Part shown: piece by piece, positions 1 to 6,734 of the stretch
How the letters are laid out: the number at the start of each line of letters is the position of its first letter
Position numbering within the stretch: the first letter of the stretch is position 1
Source: Solirubrobacterales bacterium 70-9
Lineage (GTDB): Bacteria; Actinomycetota; Thermoleophilia; Solirubrobacterales; 70-9
Direction of reading: 5' to 3'
DNA length: 15,986 nt
NCBI GenBank assembly: GCA_001898095.1
Contig: MKSH01000039.1
Span: forward strand, 4,571 to 20,556
The notes under the pieces: model-generated
Told to the model about the DNA's origin: nothing
Seen by the model: the letters and a program-made list of their open reading frames with translations, nothing else
Databases searched by the model: none
Made by a program: the position numbers and the translations under genes

Positions 1-10
1 CGCCCCCCAG

Positions 11-59
11 GTCGATGGGCCGAAAAGCGCTGATATAGAGCGCTTTCCGGCCCATCGAC
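11..59. repeat. Hairpin A, copy 1: 21-bp stem, GATATAG loop
   Basis: Bases 11-31 pair with 39-59 (20 of 21 pairs; A23/C47 is the only mismatch) around the 7-nt loop GATATAG at 32-38. The second copy at 13003-13051 is perfectly paired. Relative to that copy, the third pair from the base is C-G here and T-A there, so both strands changed together. There is no T-tract, so this is not a standard intrinsic terminator. Confidence 0.9.
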
Positions 60-73
60 ATCTCGGCCCTCAC

Positions 74-99
74 GGAAGGGTCACTTCGTGGCGCCTTCC
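74..99 (+). repeat. Small bulged hairpin, copy 1
   Basis: GGAAGG (74-79) pairs with CCTTCC (94-99). A bulged G (93) follows, and GTCAC (80-84) pairs with GTGGC (88-92) across the loop TTC. Copy 2 (13066-13092) has the same 6-bp, bulged-G, 5-bp plan, with a T-A pair where this copy has T-G. The shared plan suggests a structured RNA or ssDNA fold, but the stem is short enough that this is only moderately supported. Confidence 0.55.
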
Positions 100-195
100 C
101 TCGGGGAACGTGGAGTTCCCGGTGTCTCCCGCACGGCTCTCCGGCTTATCCCGCACGTCACCCGCACGGGACCCGCGCCCTCGCCCTCTCCCCGT

Positions 196-255
196 GACCC
201 GGCCCTCTCGTAGGCGGTCACAGCCTGCCCGGACCGCCTACGAGAGGGCCGGGTC
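196..255 (+). repeat. Hairpin B, copy 1: perfect 24-bp stem, ACAGCCTGCCCG loop
   Basis: Bases 196-219 pair perfectly with 232-255 around the 12-nt loop ACAGCCTGCCCG (220-231). The element at 13177-13236 is identical apart from one compensated pair: C199-G252 here, G13180-C13233 there. A third hairpin at 12869-12928 shares exactly the 24-bp stem length and the loop, on the opposite strand. It could act as a terminator, but an invariant loop with a changing stem is not what terminators show. Confidence 0.95.
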
Positions 256-270
256 CTTGGTCGTCCCTTG

Positions 271-335
271 TTGACAAACATGGGTTCTTGGATTCCTAGA
301 CGGGCATCCACCAAAAATTGGTCTTTAAATCGCGG
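271..335 (+). promoter_or_regulatory. AT-richer stretch, possible promoter for the 361 ORF
   Basis: This stretch is clearly poorer in GC than its surroundings. It contains a consensus-like -35 hexamer TTGACA (271-276), but no good -10 at 17 bp (TCCTAG, 294-299, is weak). It also holds a small dyad ACCAA-AAA-TTGGT (310-322) and TTTAAAT (324-330), which could be a -10 for a later start site. It lies between hairpin B and the small ORF at 361. Only base composition and partial motifs support it. Confidence 0.3.
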
Positions 336-360
336 ACGGGGAGTACTTAGATGTTGGGCG

Positions 361-681
361 ATGCCGAGGCTCTTCCACTTCCAGTACCTCGGTGCGGCCG
401 GGTGGGAATGCGTCGGCGCGGGGATCGGCGAGGGGCGCGAGCCGATCGCCGAGGCGCTGGAGGAAGTTCGGCGGCTCTCCGGGGGGCGGTTGCCGGCGGG
501 CCACTATCAGGCGATCGAGGCGCGGGCCGCCGATCCGCGGTTTGAATCGTTCGAGCTCGGCGAGGACGGTAAGCCGGTGATGGACAGGCCCGCGCTCAGG
601 CCTGCCCCCCGCCTCCGCATCGGCAGGTCGGCTCAGCTGAAGTCGCCGAGGCGCGGCGCCGGCCGGTACGCCTCGCCGTAG
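361..681 (+). CDS. Small hypothetical protein, 106 aa
   Basis: I do not recognise this protein. From ATG 361 it reads 106 residues, beginning MPRLFHFQYLGAAGWE, with a middle acidic helix-like segment and an Arg/Pro-rich tail. Codon third positions are mostly G or C, as in the neighbouring real genes, which is the main reason to keep it. The GGGGAG at 338-343 is rather far from ATG 361 and better placed for ATG 351, which is in another frame, so the start is uncertain. In-frame alternatives upstream (TTG 268, ATG 280) would add residues from the AT-rich stretch. The last 49 bp overlap the 3' end of the convergent 3-hydroxyacyl-CoA dehydrogenase gene, so the C-terminal tail may be a compositional artefact. 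It has no functional link to the operon that I can see. Confidence 0.4.
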   Translation: MPRLFHFQYLGAAGWECVGAGIGEGREPIAEALEEVRRLSGGRLPAGHYQAIEARAADPRFESFELGEDGKPVMDRPALRPAPRLRIGRSAQLKSPRRGAGRYASP

Positions 682-1826
682 TCCTCGCGCATACCGACCA
701 GGCGGTGGCGCACGGCGGTGAAGCCGAGGCGACGGCCGATCTCCAGCGGGCCGACCGGCCAGCGGTAGCCGAGGCGCATCGCCAGGTCGATGTCGGGCTC
801 GGCGGCGATCCCCTCTTCGAGCGCGAACGCCGCCTCGTTCACGAGCTGGGCGGTGATCCAGCGGACGACCGCCACGGCCTCGGGGCCGGCCAGCTCCTCC
901 AGCCGGGCCGCGTCGGTGAGCAGGTCCGGTCCGCCGCCCTCGGGATCGGGGGCGCGGCCGGGGGCATCGTCCCCGTAAGCGTAGAAGCCGGCGCCGGTCT
1001 TGCGGCCGAGGCGACCGCTCGCCACCTGCTGGACCAGGGTCCGGTGGGGGCGCCAGCGGGGCTCGCCGAAGGACTGGCGGAAGAACGATTCACCGACGCC
1101 GAGGCTGATGTCGGCGCCGACCAGGTCGATCAGCTCGAAGGGGCCCATCGGGAAGCCGACCAGGCGGCAGGCGAGGTCGACGCGGGCGGGCTCGAGGTCG
1201 AGCGCGGCGGCACAGCGCAGGCCCTCGGTGGTGTACGGGCGGGCGCAGCGATTGGCGAGGAAGCCGATCCCGTCGGCGACCCGGATCGGCGTCTTGCCGA
1301 GCGCCCGGGCGAGCGCCTCGGCGCGCGCCGCCACCCCGTCGTCGGTGCGCGCCCCGACCACCACCTCGACCAGCTCCATCGCCTTCACCGGGTTGAAGAA
1401 ATGGAGGCCGACGAAGCGGGTCGGGTCGGGCACGGTGCTCGCCAGCGCCTCGACCGAGAGCGAGGAGGTGTTCGTCGCCAGGATCGCGTCGGGGGCGACG
1501 ACCGCGGCCAGCTCGGCGAAGATCGCCCGCTTCAGGTCCAGATCCTCGGGCGCCGCCTCGATCACGATCCCACACTCGGCGAGCTCCGCCACCTCACCGG
1601 CCACCCGCACGCTCCCCAGCTTCGCCGCGGCCCGCTCGCGCGCCGCGGCGTCCGGCTCCAGCACCACGACCTCGAGCCCCGCCCGCGCCGCCACCGTGGC
1701 GATCCCGAGACCCATCGTCCCGGCGCCGACGACGCCGAGCGTCCGCACCGCGTTCCCGTCGTCGGCCGCTGCCTCGGCGCCGGCCGCTGCCCGGCCCTGC
1801 GCCACTGGCTCGGCGCCCTCAGCCAC
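633..1826 (-). CDS. 3-hydroxyacyl-CoA dehydrogenase
   Basis: This NAD-dependent enzyme oxidises L-3-hydroxyacyl-CoA to 3-ketoacyl-CoA, the third step of beta-oxidation, in the cytosol. Counting from GTG 1826 (397 aa), the Rossmann motif GAGTMG is near residues 34-39, TNTSS near 118-122 and the HFFNP signature near 142-146. The catalytic His142 and the Glu154 twelve residues later are both present, as is FLANR with its conserved Asn. The C-terminal part holds the helical 3HCDH dimerisation domain. The GTG at 1826 overlaps the upstream hydratase gene by 8 bp. GTG 1805 and GTG 1748 (giving VRTLGVVGAG) are alternatives, and 1748 gives the more usual family N-terminus; the extra residues are low-complexity Ala/Gly. 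It is the last gene of the minus-strand operon. The family call is firm, the start and substrate are not. Confidence 0.93.
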   Translation of the reverse strand: MAEGAEPVAQGRAAAGAEAAADDGNAVRTLGVVGAGTMGLGIATVAARAGLEVVVLEPDAAARERAAAKLGSVRVAGEVAELAECGIVIEAAPEDLDLKRAIFAELAAVVAPDAILATNTSSLSVEALASTVPDPTRFVGLHFFNPVKAMELVEVVVGARTDDGVAARAEALARALGKTPIRVADGIGFLANRCARPYTTEGLRCAAALDLEPARVDLACRLVGFPMGPFELIDLVGADISLGVGESFFRQSFGEPRWRPHRTLVQQVASGRLGRKTGAGFYAYGDDAPGRAPDPEGGGPDLLTDAARLEELAGPEAVAVVRWITAQLVNEAAFALEEGIAAEPDIDLAMRLGYRWPVGPLEIGRRLGFTAVRHRLVGMREDYGEAYRPAPRLGDFS

Positions 1827-2634
1827 GGGCGGCGAGCTTCGCCTCGAGCTCGGCGACCCGCGCGGCGAGCAGCGCCTTCGACTCCTCGGTGTTGTGGGAA
1901 AGCTGGTGGGTGAGGAAATGGTAGGAGGCGGCATCGTCGCGGCCGCGACGGCGCTCGATGAAGTCGAAGCTCAGCTTCGAGAGGGCGAGCGCCTCGCGCG
2001 GCACCTCGCGCAGCCCGGCGCAGACCTCGGCGACCTTCGCGTCGAGATCGTCCGGCTCCACCACCCAGTTCACCAGGCCGAGCTGGAGGGCCTGCTCGGC
2101 GCCGATCCCCTCGCTCAGCCAGAGCAGCTGCTTCGCCTGGCGCACGCCGATGTCCCAGGCGAAGGTCGGCACCTCGACATCGTCGGCTCCCTGGTCCCGG
2201 GTGACCCGCGAGGCGAACTGAGCGTCGCTCGAGGCGACCACCAGGTCGACGGCCGAGACCAGCATCAGCGCCGCCGCCACGCAGTGGCCCTGGACCCGGG
2301 CGACGGTCGGCATCGGCAGCTCCCGCAGCAGCGTCACCGGCCGCACGAACACCTCGGCCTCCTGCCACATCCGTCCCTCGACCGTCTTCAGGTTGCTCGC
2401 GTAGCCCGCGTCTTCGACCGCCGCGTTCAGGTCGTGGCCGGCGCTGAAGGTCGGCCCGCCGCCCGCCAGGACGACGACCCGGATCTCGCGCCGGTCGCGC
2501 GTCTCCAGCAGCACCCGCTCCAGCTCCCGCAGCAGCGGCGGGCTCTGGGCGTTCCGCTTGCGCGGCCGGTTCAGCGTGATCGTCCGCACCTCGCCCCGGT
2601 CCTCGACCAGGATCGGCGCCTCCGCCTCGCTCAT
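1819..2634 (-). CDS. Enoyl-CoA hydratase/isomerase family protein lacking catalytic glutamates
   Basis: This is a crotonase-fold protein of 271 aa, close to the family length. The oxyanion-hole motif SAGHDL (residues 64-69) and the second backbone element starting at GHC (116-118) are present, so a CoA thioester is likely bound. The segment normally reading GGGxE reads AAALM here, putting Met124 at the first catalytic Glu. The usual PE pair holding the second Glu appears as Ser-Arg (142-143). A standard syn-hydration mechanism is therefore doubtful; isomerase, thioesterase-like or accessory roles are possible. ATG 2634 overlaps the preceding ACAD stop by 4 bp (ATGA), indicating translational coupling. 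Family membership is clear; the reaction is not. Confidence 0.88.
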   Translation of the reverse strand: MSEAEAPILVEDRGEVRTITLNRPRKRNAQSPPLLRELERVLLETRDRREIRVVVLAGGGPTFSAGHDLNAAVEDAGYASNLKTVEGRMWQEAEVFVRPVTLLRELPMPTVARVQGHCVAAALMLVSAVDLVVASSDAQFASRVTRDQGADDVEVPTFAWDIGVRQAKQLLWLSEGIGAEQALQLGLVNWVVEPDDLDAKVAEVCAGLREVPREALALSKLSFDFIERRRGRDDAASYHFLTHQLSHNTEESKALLAARVAELEAKLAARG

Positions 2635-3698
2635 CGCACCCTCCTCTCCAGATAGCCGGCGCCGACCGCTTCGGCGCTCGCGCCCTCGCCGCCGAGCAGG
2701 TACTGGTCGGCGAGGATCCGACGATAGAAGAGGTGGAGGCCGAGCTCCCAGGAGAAGCCGATGCCGCCGTGGACCTGGATCGAGATCTCGCAGGCCTCGC
2801 GGGCCGAGGCGGGCAGGGAGTGGCGGAGCACGCCGAGGTGGCCGTCGAGGCCTTCGTCATGTCCCTCCTCGGCGGCCAGGTCGACGTAGCGGCCGATCCC
2901 GGCGCGGCCGATCTCGACCCCGAGCTTGGCGTTGGCGAGCAGGTGGGCCACCGCCTGGAAGCCGGCGATCTCCTGACCGAACTGCTTGCGCTGCCCGGCG
3001 TACTCCACCGCCATCTCGAGGCAGCGCTCGCCCGCGCCAAAGGCCTCGCAGACCAGCGTCAGCTCGTACTCGCGGCGCACCGCGGCGGCCGCCAGACCGC
3101 TGACCGTCGCGAACGGCGTCGCCCCGTCGAGGTCGATCTGGGAGAGGCCCTGGCCGGAGTCGAGCGCCAGGAACGGCGCGACCGCGACGGCGTCGAGGTC
3201 GTAAAGGGAGATTTCTTGGGAATCGAGAACGGCAAGGACCTCGGCCCCCTCCGGCACCGCCGTCGCCAAAGGTGCGTTCGCAGTTGTGTCCGGTATGCGG
3301 TCATTACTGCGAACGCACGCGAGGGCACCGGTCAGCTCCGCGGCGACGGCACGCTCCAGGAGCGCGGCCGTGCGCTCGTCGCCGTCGGCCGCCACGGCGG
3401 CCAGGGCCGGGGCGAGGCCGAAGGCGCCGTCGCGGAGGGCTGCCGGGACCAGGTTGCGGCCGAAGACGGCGGCGAGACGGACCCGCTCGCCGACTCCGAT
3501 CCCGAGGCCGCCTGAGTCTTCGTCGAGGCCGACCAGGTCGATGCCGAGCTCCCGGATCGCCCCCAGGACCGCGGCGTCGAGGGCGCGGTCCTCGGCGGTC
3601 ACCTCGAGCAGGGCCTCGACCGTGAGGATCTTCGCCAGCGACTCGTCCAGCGAGCGGGCCAGCTCGGCGCCCGCCCCGGCGTCCACGGGCGCGCTCAT
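2631..3698 (-). CDS. Acyl-CoA dehydrogenase, short FadE-type subunit
   Basis: This 355-aa flavoprotein subunit would take part in alpha,beta-dehydrogenation of an acyl-CoA. Family marks are the RKQFGQEIAGFQAVAH segment (residues 237-252) and QVHGGIGFSWE (308-318). It has no YEGT-type catalytic Glu near the C terminus, and the N-terminal and middle domains are shorter and more diverged than in a typical 380-400-aa enzyme. Its start overlaps the stop of the next ACAD by 4 bp (ATGA). Paired small and large FadE genes in actinobacteria, such as the ChsE pairs of cholesterol side-chain degradation, form alpha2beta2 heterotetramers, so I infer the same here. Residues 127-143 are encoded by a 47-bp imperfect palindrome with atypical codons, described separately. 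Confidence 0.9.
   Translation of the reverse strand: MSAPVDAGAGAELARSLDESLAKILTVEALLEVTAEDRALDAAVLGAIRELGIDLVGLDEDSGGLGIGVGERVRLAAVFGRNLVPAALRDGAFGLAPALAAVAADGDERTAALLERAVAAELTGALACVRSNDRIPDTTANAPLATAVPEGAEVLAVLDSQEISLYDLDAVAVAPFLALDSGQGLSQIDLDGATPFATVSGLAAAAVRREYELTLVCEAFGAGERCLEMAVEYAGQRKQFGQEIAGFQAVAHLLANAKLGVEIGRAGIGRYVDLAAEEGHDEGLDGHLGVLRHSLPASAREACEISIQVHGGIGFSWELGLHLFYRRILADQYLLGGEGASAEAVGAGYLERRVR
3272..3318. repeat. Palindromic element inside the ACAD gene
   Basis: GTGCGTTCGCAGT (3272-3284) is the exact reverse complement of ACTGCGAACGCAC (3306-3318), a 13-bp perfect stem around a 21-nt loop that itself partly pairs. It lies wholly inside an open reading frame and encodes ACAD residues about 127-143 without breaking it. 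On the coding strand it uses codons rare elsewhere here (GTT, AGT, AAT, ATA, ACA, ACT, GCA), unlike the flanks. It resembles an in-frame inserted palindromic element, but I see no second copy in the window. Confidence 0.8.
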
Positions 3699-4861
3699 CG
3701 CGAGGCTCCCAGGCCGAGCAACTGGCGGGAGATGATGTTCAGCTGGATCTCGGTGCTGCCGCCGTACATGCTCACCGAGCGTCCCTCCAGGAGGTCGTGG
3801 GTCCAGTGGTTCATGCCCAACGCCACGTCCGGCCCGAGCAGCTCCAGCGCCGCGGCGAAGAGGCGCTGCTCGACCTGGCCGAGGAAGAGCTTGTCGATCG
3901 AGGTCGAGCCCGGCGGCAGCGCCTTCGCCGCCTGCGCGGCGAGGGTCCGGTAGCCCTGCGACTTCAGCAGCTCGAGGTCGGCGTAGATGCGGCCGACCTG
4001 GCGACGCACTTCCGGCTCCTCAGCCCGGCCCGCCGCGAGCAGCGCGTCGACCAGGTCCTCGAGCGCCCGCCGCAGGCGGATCTGACGCTCCAGCACGAAC
4101 AGGCCGCGCTCGTAGGAGAGCATCTGCATCGCCGCCTTCCAGCCGTTGCCGAGGCCGCCGATCACGTCCTCGACCCGCGCCTCGACGTCGTCGAGGAAGA
4201 CCTCGTTGAAGTGGCGCTCGCCGAGCATCTGCGGCAGCGCGACGACGTTCACCCCCGGGTCCTCCATGTCGACGATCACCAGCGAGAGGCCGCGGTGGCG
4301 CTCCGAGCCGGGCTCGGTGCGGACCAGGCAGGCGCAGCGGCGGGCGATGTGGGCACGCGAGGTCCAGACCTTCTGCCCGCTGACGAGGATGCGGTCGCCG
4401 TCGACCCGGCCGCGGGTGCGGATCGCCGCCAGGTCGGAACCCGCCTCGGGCTCGGAGAAGCCCTGGCACCAGGACTCGGTCGCGTCCAGCATCTTCGGCA
4501 GGTAGCGCTCCGCCTGGCCCTCGTCGCCGAAGTCCATGATCGTCGGCCCGCACATGTAGACGCCGATCCGGTTGATCAGCTCCGGCATCGAGCTCGACGC
4601 CAGCTCCTCGGAGAAGACCGCCTCGGCGCGCAGGTCGAGCCCGCCGCCGCCGTAGCGCTCGGGCCAGGAGAGGCCGACGAAGCCCGCCTCGTCCAGCTGC
4701 GCCTGCCAGCGGACCAGCGCCGCGAGGCGCTCGCCGAAGTCCACCGGCGCCGGGCCGGGATCGTGGTCGGCCATCCAGGTGCGGATGCGGCCGCGCAGCT
4801 CTTCGTCCTCGGGACGGAAGCGCAGCGTCTCCACCGGCAGCGGCCCGGGCCCGGCACTCAC
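3695..4861 (-). CDS. Acyl-CoA dehydrogenase, full-length FadE-type subunit
   Basis: This is a 388-aa acyl-CoA dehydrogenase, the usual family length. It has an N-terminal helical domain (to about residue 120), the FAD/substrate-contacting middle-domain motif GFSEPEAGSD (134-143) followed by GQKVWTS (162-168), and a C-terminal helical domain ending in YGGSTEIQLNIISRQLL. Gly occupies the position of the medium-chain enzyme's catalytic Glu (YEGT), so the base may lie elsewhere, as in isovaleryl-type and FadE26/ChsE-type enzymes. GTG 4861 overlaps the preceding phosphotransferase stop by 4 bp (GTGA), and the stop overlaps the next ACAD start by 4 bp. I infer that it forms the FAD-binding partner of the short ACAD downstream. 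The substrate is unknown. Confidence 0.93.
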   Translation of the reverse strand: MSAGPGPLPVETLRFRPEDEELRGRIRTWMADHDPGPAPVDFGERLAALVRWQAQLDEAGFVGLSWPERYGGGGLDLRAEAVFSEELASSSMPELINRIGVYMCGPTIMDFGDEGQAERYLPKMLDATESWCQGFSEPEAGSDLAAIRTRGRVDGDRILVSGQKVWTSRAHIARRCACLVRTEPGSERHRGLSLVIVDMEDPGVNVVALPQMLGERHFNEVFLDDVEARVEDVIGGLGNGWKAAMQMLSYERGLFVLERQIRLRRALEDLVDALLAAGRAEEPEVRRQVGRIYADLELLKSQGYRTLAAQAAKALPPGSTSIDKLFLGQVEQRLFAAALELLGPDVALGMNHWTHDLLEGRSVSMYGGSTEIQLNIISRQLLGLGASR

Positions 4862-5880
4862 AGCGCCACCTCGAGCCCGCGGGCGACCAGCACGTCGGGG
4901 ATCTCGGCGATCTGCTCGAAGCCCTCGCCGAGCGTGTCGCCGGCCGCCATCCGGGCACCGATCCCGGCGACGATCACCGCCAGCTTGAAGTGAGCCAAGG
5001 CGACGAAGAAATCGAGGTCGGCGCCCGGATCGGACCCGGTGGCGGCGGCGTAGGCGTCGACCAGCTCGTCGCGCTCGACGAAGCCGGGCGCGGTGGTGAT
5101 CTCGTGGACCTCGGAGGCGCAGCGGTCGCCCGGCCGGCACCAGTACATGAGCAGCATCCCGAGGTCGGCCAGCGGGTCGCCGATCGTCGCCATCTCCCAG
5201 TCGAGGACGGCGACGATCCGGCCCGGGTCATCGGGGTCGAGGACGACGTTGTCGATCCGGTAGTCGCCGTGGACGAGGGCGGCGCGGGCGCTCGCCGGCA
5301 CCGCGCCCTCGAGCCGGGCGGCGAGCTCGCGCATCTGCGGCGTGACCCGGATCCCCGAGTCGAGCTGGCCGACCCAGCGGCGGACCTGGCGCTCGGCGTA
5401 GCCGTCCGGCCGTCCCAGCTCCGCCAGCCCGACGCGCTCGTAGTCGACGGCGTGGATCGCGGCCAACGTCTCGACCAGGGCGAGGGAGGTGCGGCGCGCC
5501 TCCTCCGGGGTCAGGTCGACGTCGCGGGGTGCGCGGAGGATGCGCCCGTCGACCCGCTCCATGACGTAGAACTCGGCCCCGATCACGCCCTCGTCGGCGC
5601 AGAGGAAGAGCGGCCGCGGGGCCGGCACCGCGCTCCCGGCGAGCCCTCCCAGCACCGCGAACTCGCGCCCCATGTCGTGGGCGGTGGCCAGCCGGCGGCC
5701 GAGCGGCGGCCGGCGCAGGACCCACTCGCGCTCGCCCTGGCGCAGGCCGACGGTGATGTTGGAGCGCCCGCCGCCGATCAGCTCAGCCTCCAGGGGCAGG
5801 GACGGATCGAGGTCCAGCGGCTCGGCGAGGACCGCCGCGAGGCGCTCCAGGTCGAGGCCCGGCACCGCTTGCTCGGTCAT
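4858..5880 (-). CDS. APH-family phosphotransferase (ACAD10/11 kinase-domain type)
   Basis: This is a 340-aa protein-kinase-fold phosphotransferase of the aminoglycoside phosphotransferase/choline kinase superfamily. It has the catalytic loop HGDYRIDN (204-211) with Asp206 and Asn211, and the metal-binding VLDWEMATIGDPLADL (225-240) with Asp227. The N-lobe contains SNITVGL (40-46) and WVLRRPP, where an Arg sits near the usual ATP-binding Lys. Proteins like this lie beside FadE genes in actinobacteria and form the N-terminal half of animal ACAD10/ACAD11. LvaA of Pseudomonas levulinate catabolism belongs to the same superfamily and phosphorylates 4-hydroxyvaleryl-CoA. Phosphorylation of a hydroxyacyl-CoA is therefore more likely than antibiotic resistance. 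ATG 5880 follows the SDR stop by 14 bp, with GGGGG just upstream as ribosome site. Confidence 0.9.
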   Translation of the reverse strand: MTEQAVPGLDLERLAAVLAEPLDLDPSLPLEAELIGGGRSNITVGLRQGEREWVLRRPPLGRRLATAHDMGREFAVLGGLAGSAVPAPRPLFLCADEGVIGAEFYVMERVDGRILRAPRDVDLTPEEARRTSLALVETLAAIHAVDYERVGLAELGRPDGYAERQVRRWVGQLDSGIRVTPQMRELAARLEGAVPASARAALVHGDYRIDNVVLDPDDPGRIVAVLDWEMATIGDPLADLGMLLMYWCRPGDRCASEVHEITTAPGFVERDELVDAYAAATGSDPGADLDFFVALAHFKLAVIVAGIGARMAAGDTLGEGFEQIAEIPDVLVARGLEVAL

Positions 5881-5894
5881 CAGGATCGCCCCCA

Positions 5895-6734
5895 CTAGAT
5901 GTTTTTCGCGTTCACGCCGATCGCCGCCGAGAGGGTCGCGCCGGTGATGTAGCGCGCCTGCTCGGAGGCGAGGAAGAGGACCGCGTCGGAGATGTCGTCG
6001 GTCTCCGCGTAGGGGACCGGGAGCACGTTGACGCTCTGGAACGCGGGCAGCGCGTCCTCCAGGGTCGGGTTCTCCAGGTCGGGGCGGAAGAGCTTGTAGG
6101 AGGCCTCGTTTTTCATCATCCTCGTGTCGACCGAGCTCGGGCAGACGACGTTGGCGGTGATCCCGCGCGGCGCCAGCTCCAGCGCCAGGCTCTTCACCAT
6201 CCCGATCAGCCCCCACTTCGCCGCCGCGTAGTGGCCGATGTTCTCCCAGCCGGCGCGGCCCGCCATCGAGGAGGTGGCCACCACCCGGCCCGCCTCCGAC
6301 CCGTACATATGGGGCACCGCGGCGCGCACCGTGTTGAAGGCGCCGGTGAGGTTGACGTCGATCATCGTCCCCCAGGTCTCGGCGCTCATCGTCGCCAGCT
6401 CGCCGAAGGTGCAGATGCCGGCGTTGACGACGAGGATGTCGAGCCCGCCGAAGGCCTCGGCCGCCTGGCCCACCGCCGCTTCCATCTCCGCCAGCGAGCG
6501 GATGTCGGCGACCAGCGCCGCGGCGCGCCCGCCCTCGGCGGCGACCAGCTCCGCGGTCTCCTCCAGCTCCGCGCGCGAGCCGAGCGGGTAGGCGACCGTC
6601 TCCATCTCCGCGGCGGCGATGTCCAGCACGGCGACGTCGGCGCCCTCGCGGGCGAAGCGCACCGCGTGGTTGCGTCCCTGACCGCGGGCGCCACCGGTGA
6701 CCAGCACCCGCCGCCCCTCGCAGCGCCCGCTCAC
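5895..6734 (-). CDS. Mycofactocin-type SDR family oxidoreductase (second of tandem pair)
   Basis: This is a 279-aa short-chain dehydrogenase. The cofactor motif TGGARGQG (13-20) followed by RNHAVRFAREGADV, a small insertion before the C-terminal half of the Rossmann fold, and the catalytic Ser155/156, Tyr169 and Lys173 (HYAAAKWG) match the mycofactocin-coupled, carveol-dehydrogenase-like SDRs. In that family NAD is bound very tightly and electrons leave through the peptide-derived redox carrier mycofactocin. No mycofactocin biosynthesis gene is in this window, so dependence is inferred. GTG 6734 overlaps the stop of the related SDR upstream by 4 bp. Likely role: oxidation of a secondary alcohol to a ketone, or the reverse, feeding the CoA pathway. 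Confidence 0.92.
   Translation of the reverse strand: MSGRCEGRRVLVTGGARGQGRNHAVRFAREGADVAVLDIAAAEMETVAYPLGSRAELEETAELVAAEGGRAAALVADIRSLAEMEAAVGQAAEAFGGLDILVVNAGICTFGELATMSAETWGTMIDVNLTGAFNTVRAAVPHMYGSEAGRVVATSSMAGRAGWENIGHYAAAKWGLIGMVKSLALELAPRGITANVVCPSSVDTRMMKNEASYKLFRPDLENPTLEDALPAFQSVNVLPVPYAETDDISDAVLFLASEQARYITGATLSAAIGVNAKNI

Larger units (their letters stand above)
5..269 (+). repeat. Composite structured repeat, copy 1
   Basis: This non-coding element of about 265 bp is repeated in the same orientation at 12997-13253. In order it contains a 21-bp hairpin (11-59), a small bulged hairpin (74-99), a 6-bp hairpin GGGAAC/GTTCCC (104-120), a diverged middle carrying three CCCGCACG repeats (128-135, 150-157, 161-168), and a 60-nt hairpin (196-255). 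Homology to copy 2 is highest in the paired segments and in short flanks such as CCCCAGGT and CGTCCCTT, and low in the middle. The left boundary is uncertain because the window begins here. No convincing ORF crosses it. It could be a non-autonomous mobile element, a structured RNA or a protein-binding region; the sequence does not decide. The presence of the repeat is certain, its function is unknown. Confidence 0.85.

Noticed and set aside
81..314. Minus-strand ORF of 77 aa across repeat copy 1
   Set aside because: It is Arg/Pro/Gly-rich and runs through the hairpins. Its frame is not kept in copy 2, where the spacing differs, so it is a compositional artefact.
585..604. 6-bp hairpin CAGGCC/GGCCTG just beyond the 3-hydroxyacyl-CoA dehydrogenase stop, as an operon terminator
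   Set aside because: The stem is short, no T-tract follows on the minus strand, and it lies within a possible plus-strand ORF. Support is too weak to list.
705..1913. Long plus-strand ORF (402 aa) antisense to the 3-hydroxyacyl-CoA dehydrogenase
   Set aside because: It is rich in Arg, Gly, Ala, Asp and His with no conserved motif. High-GC genes commonly open such shadow frames, and the minus strand has a clear, complete enzyme.
4858..5880. Aminoglycoside resistance gene
   Set aside because: The kinase motifs are shared by the whole superfamily. Operon position among CoA enzymes and similarity to the ACAD10/11 kinase domain point to metabolism.
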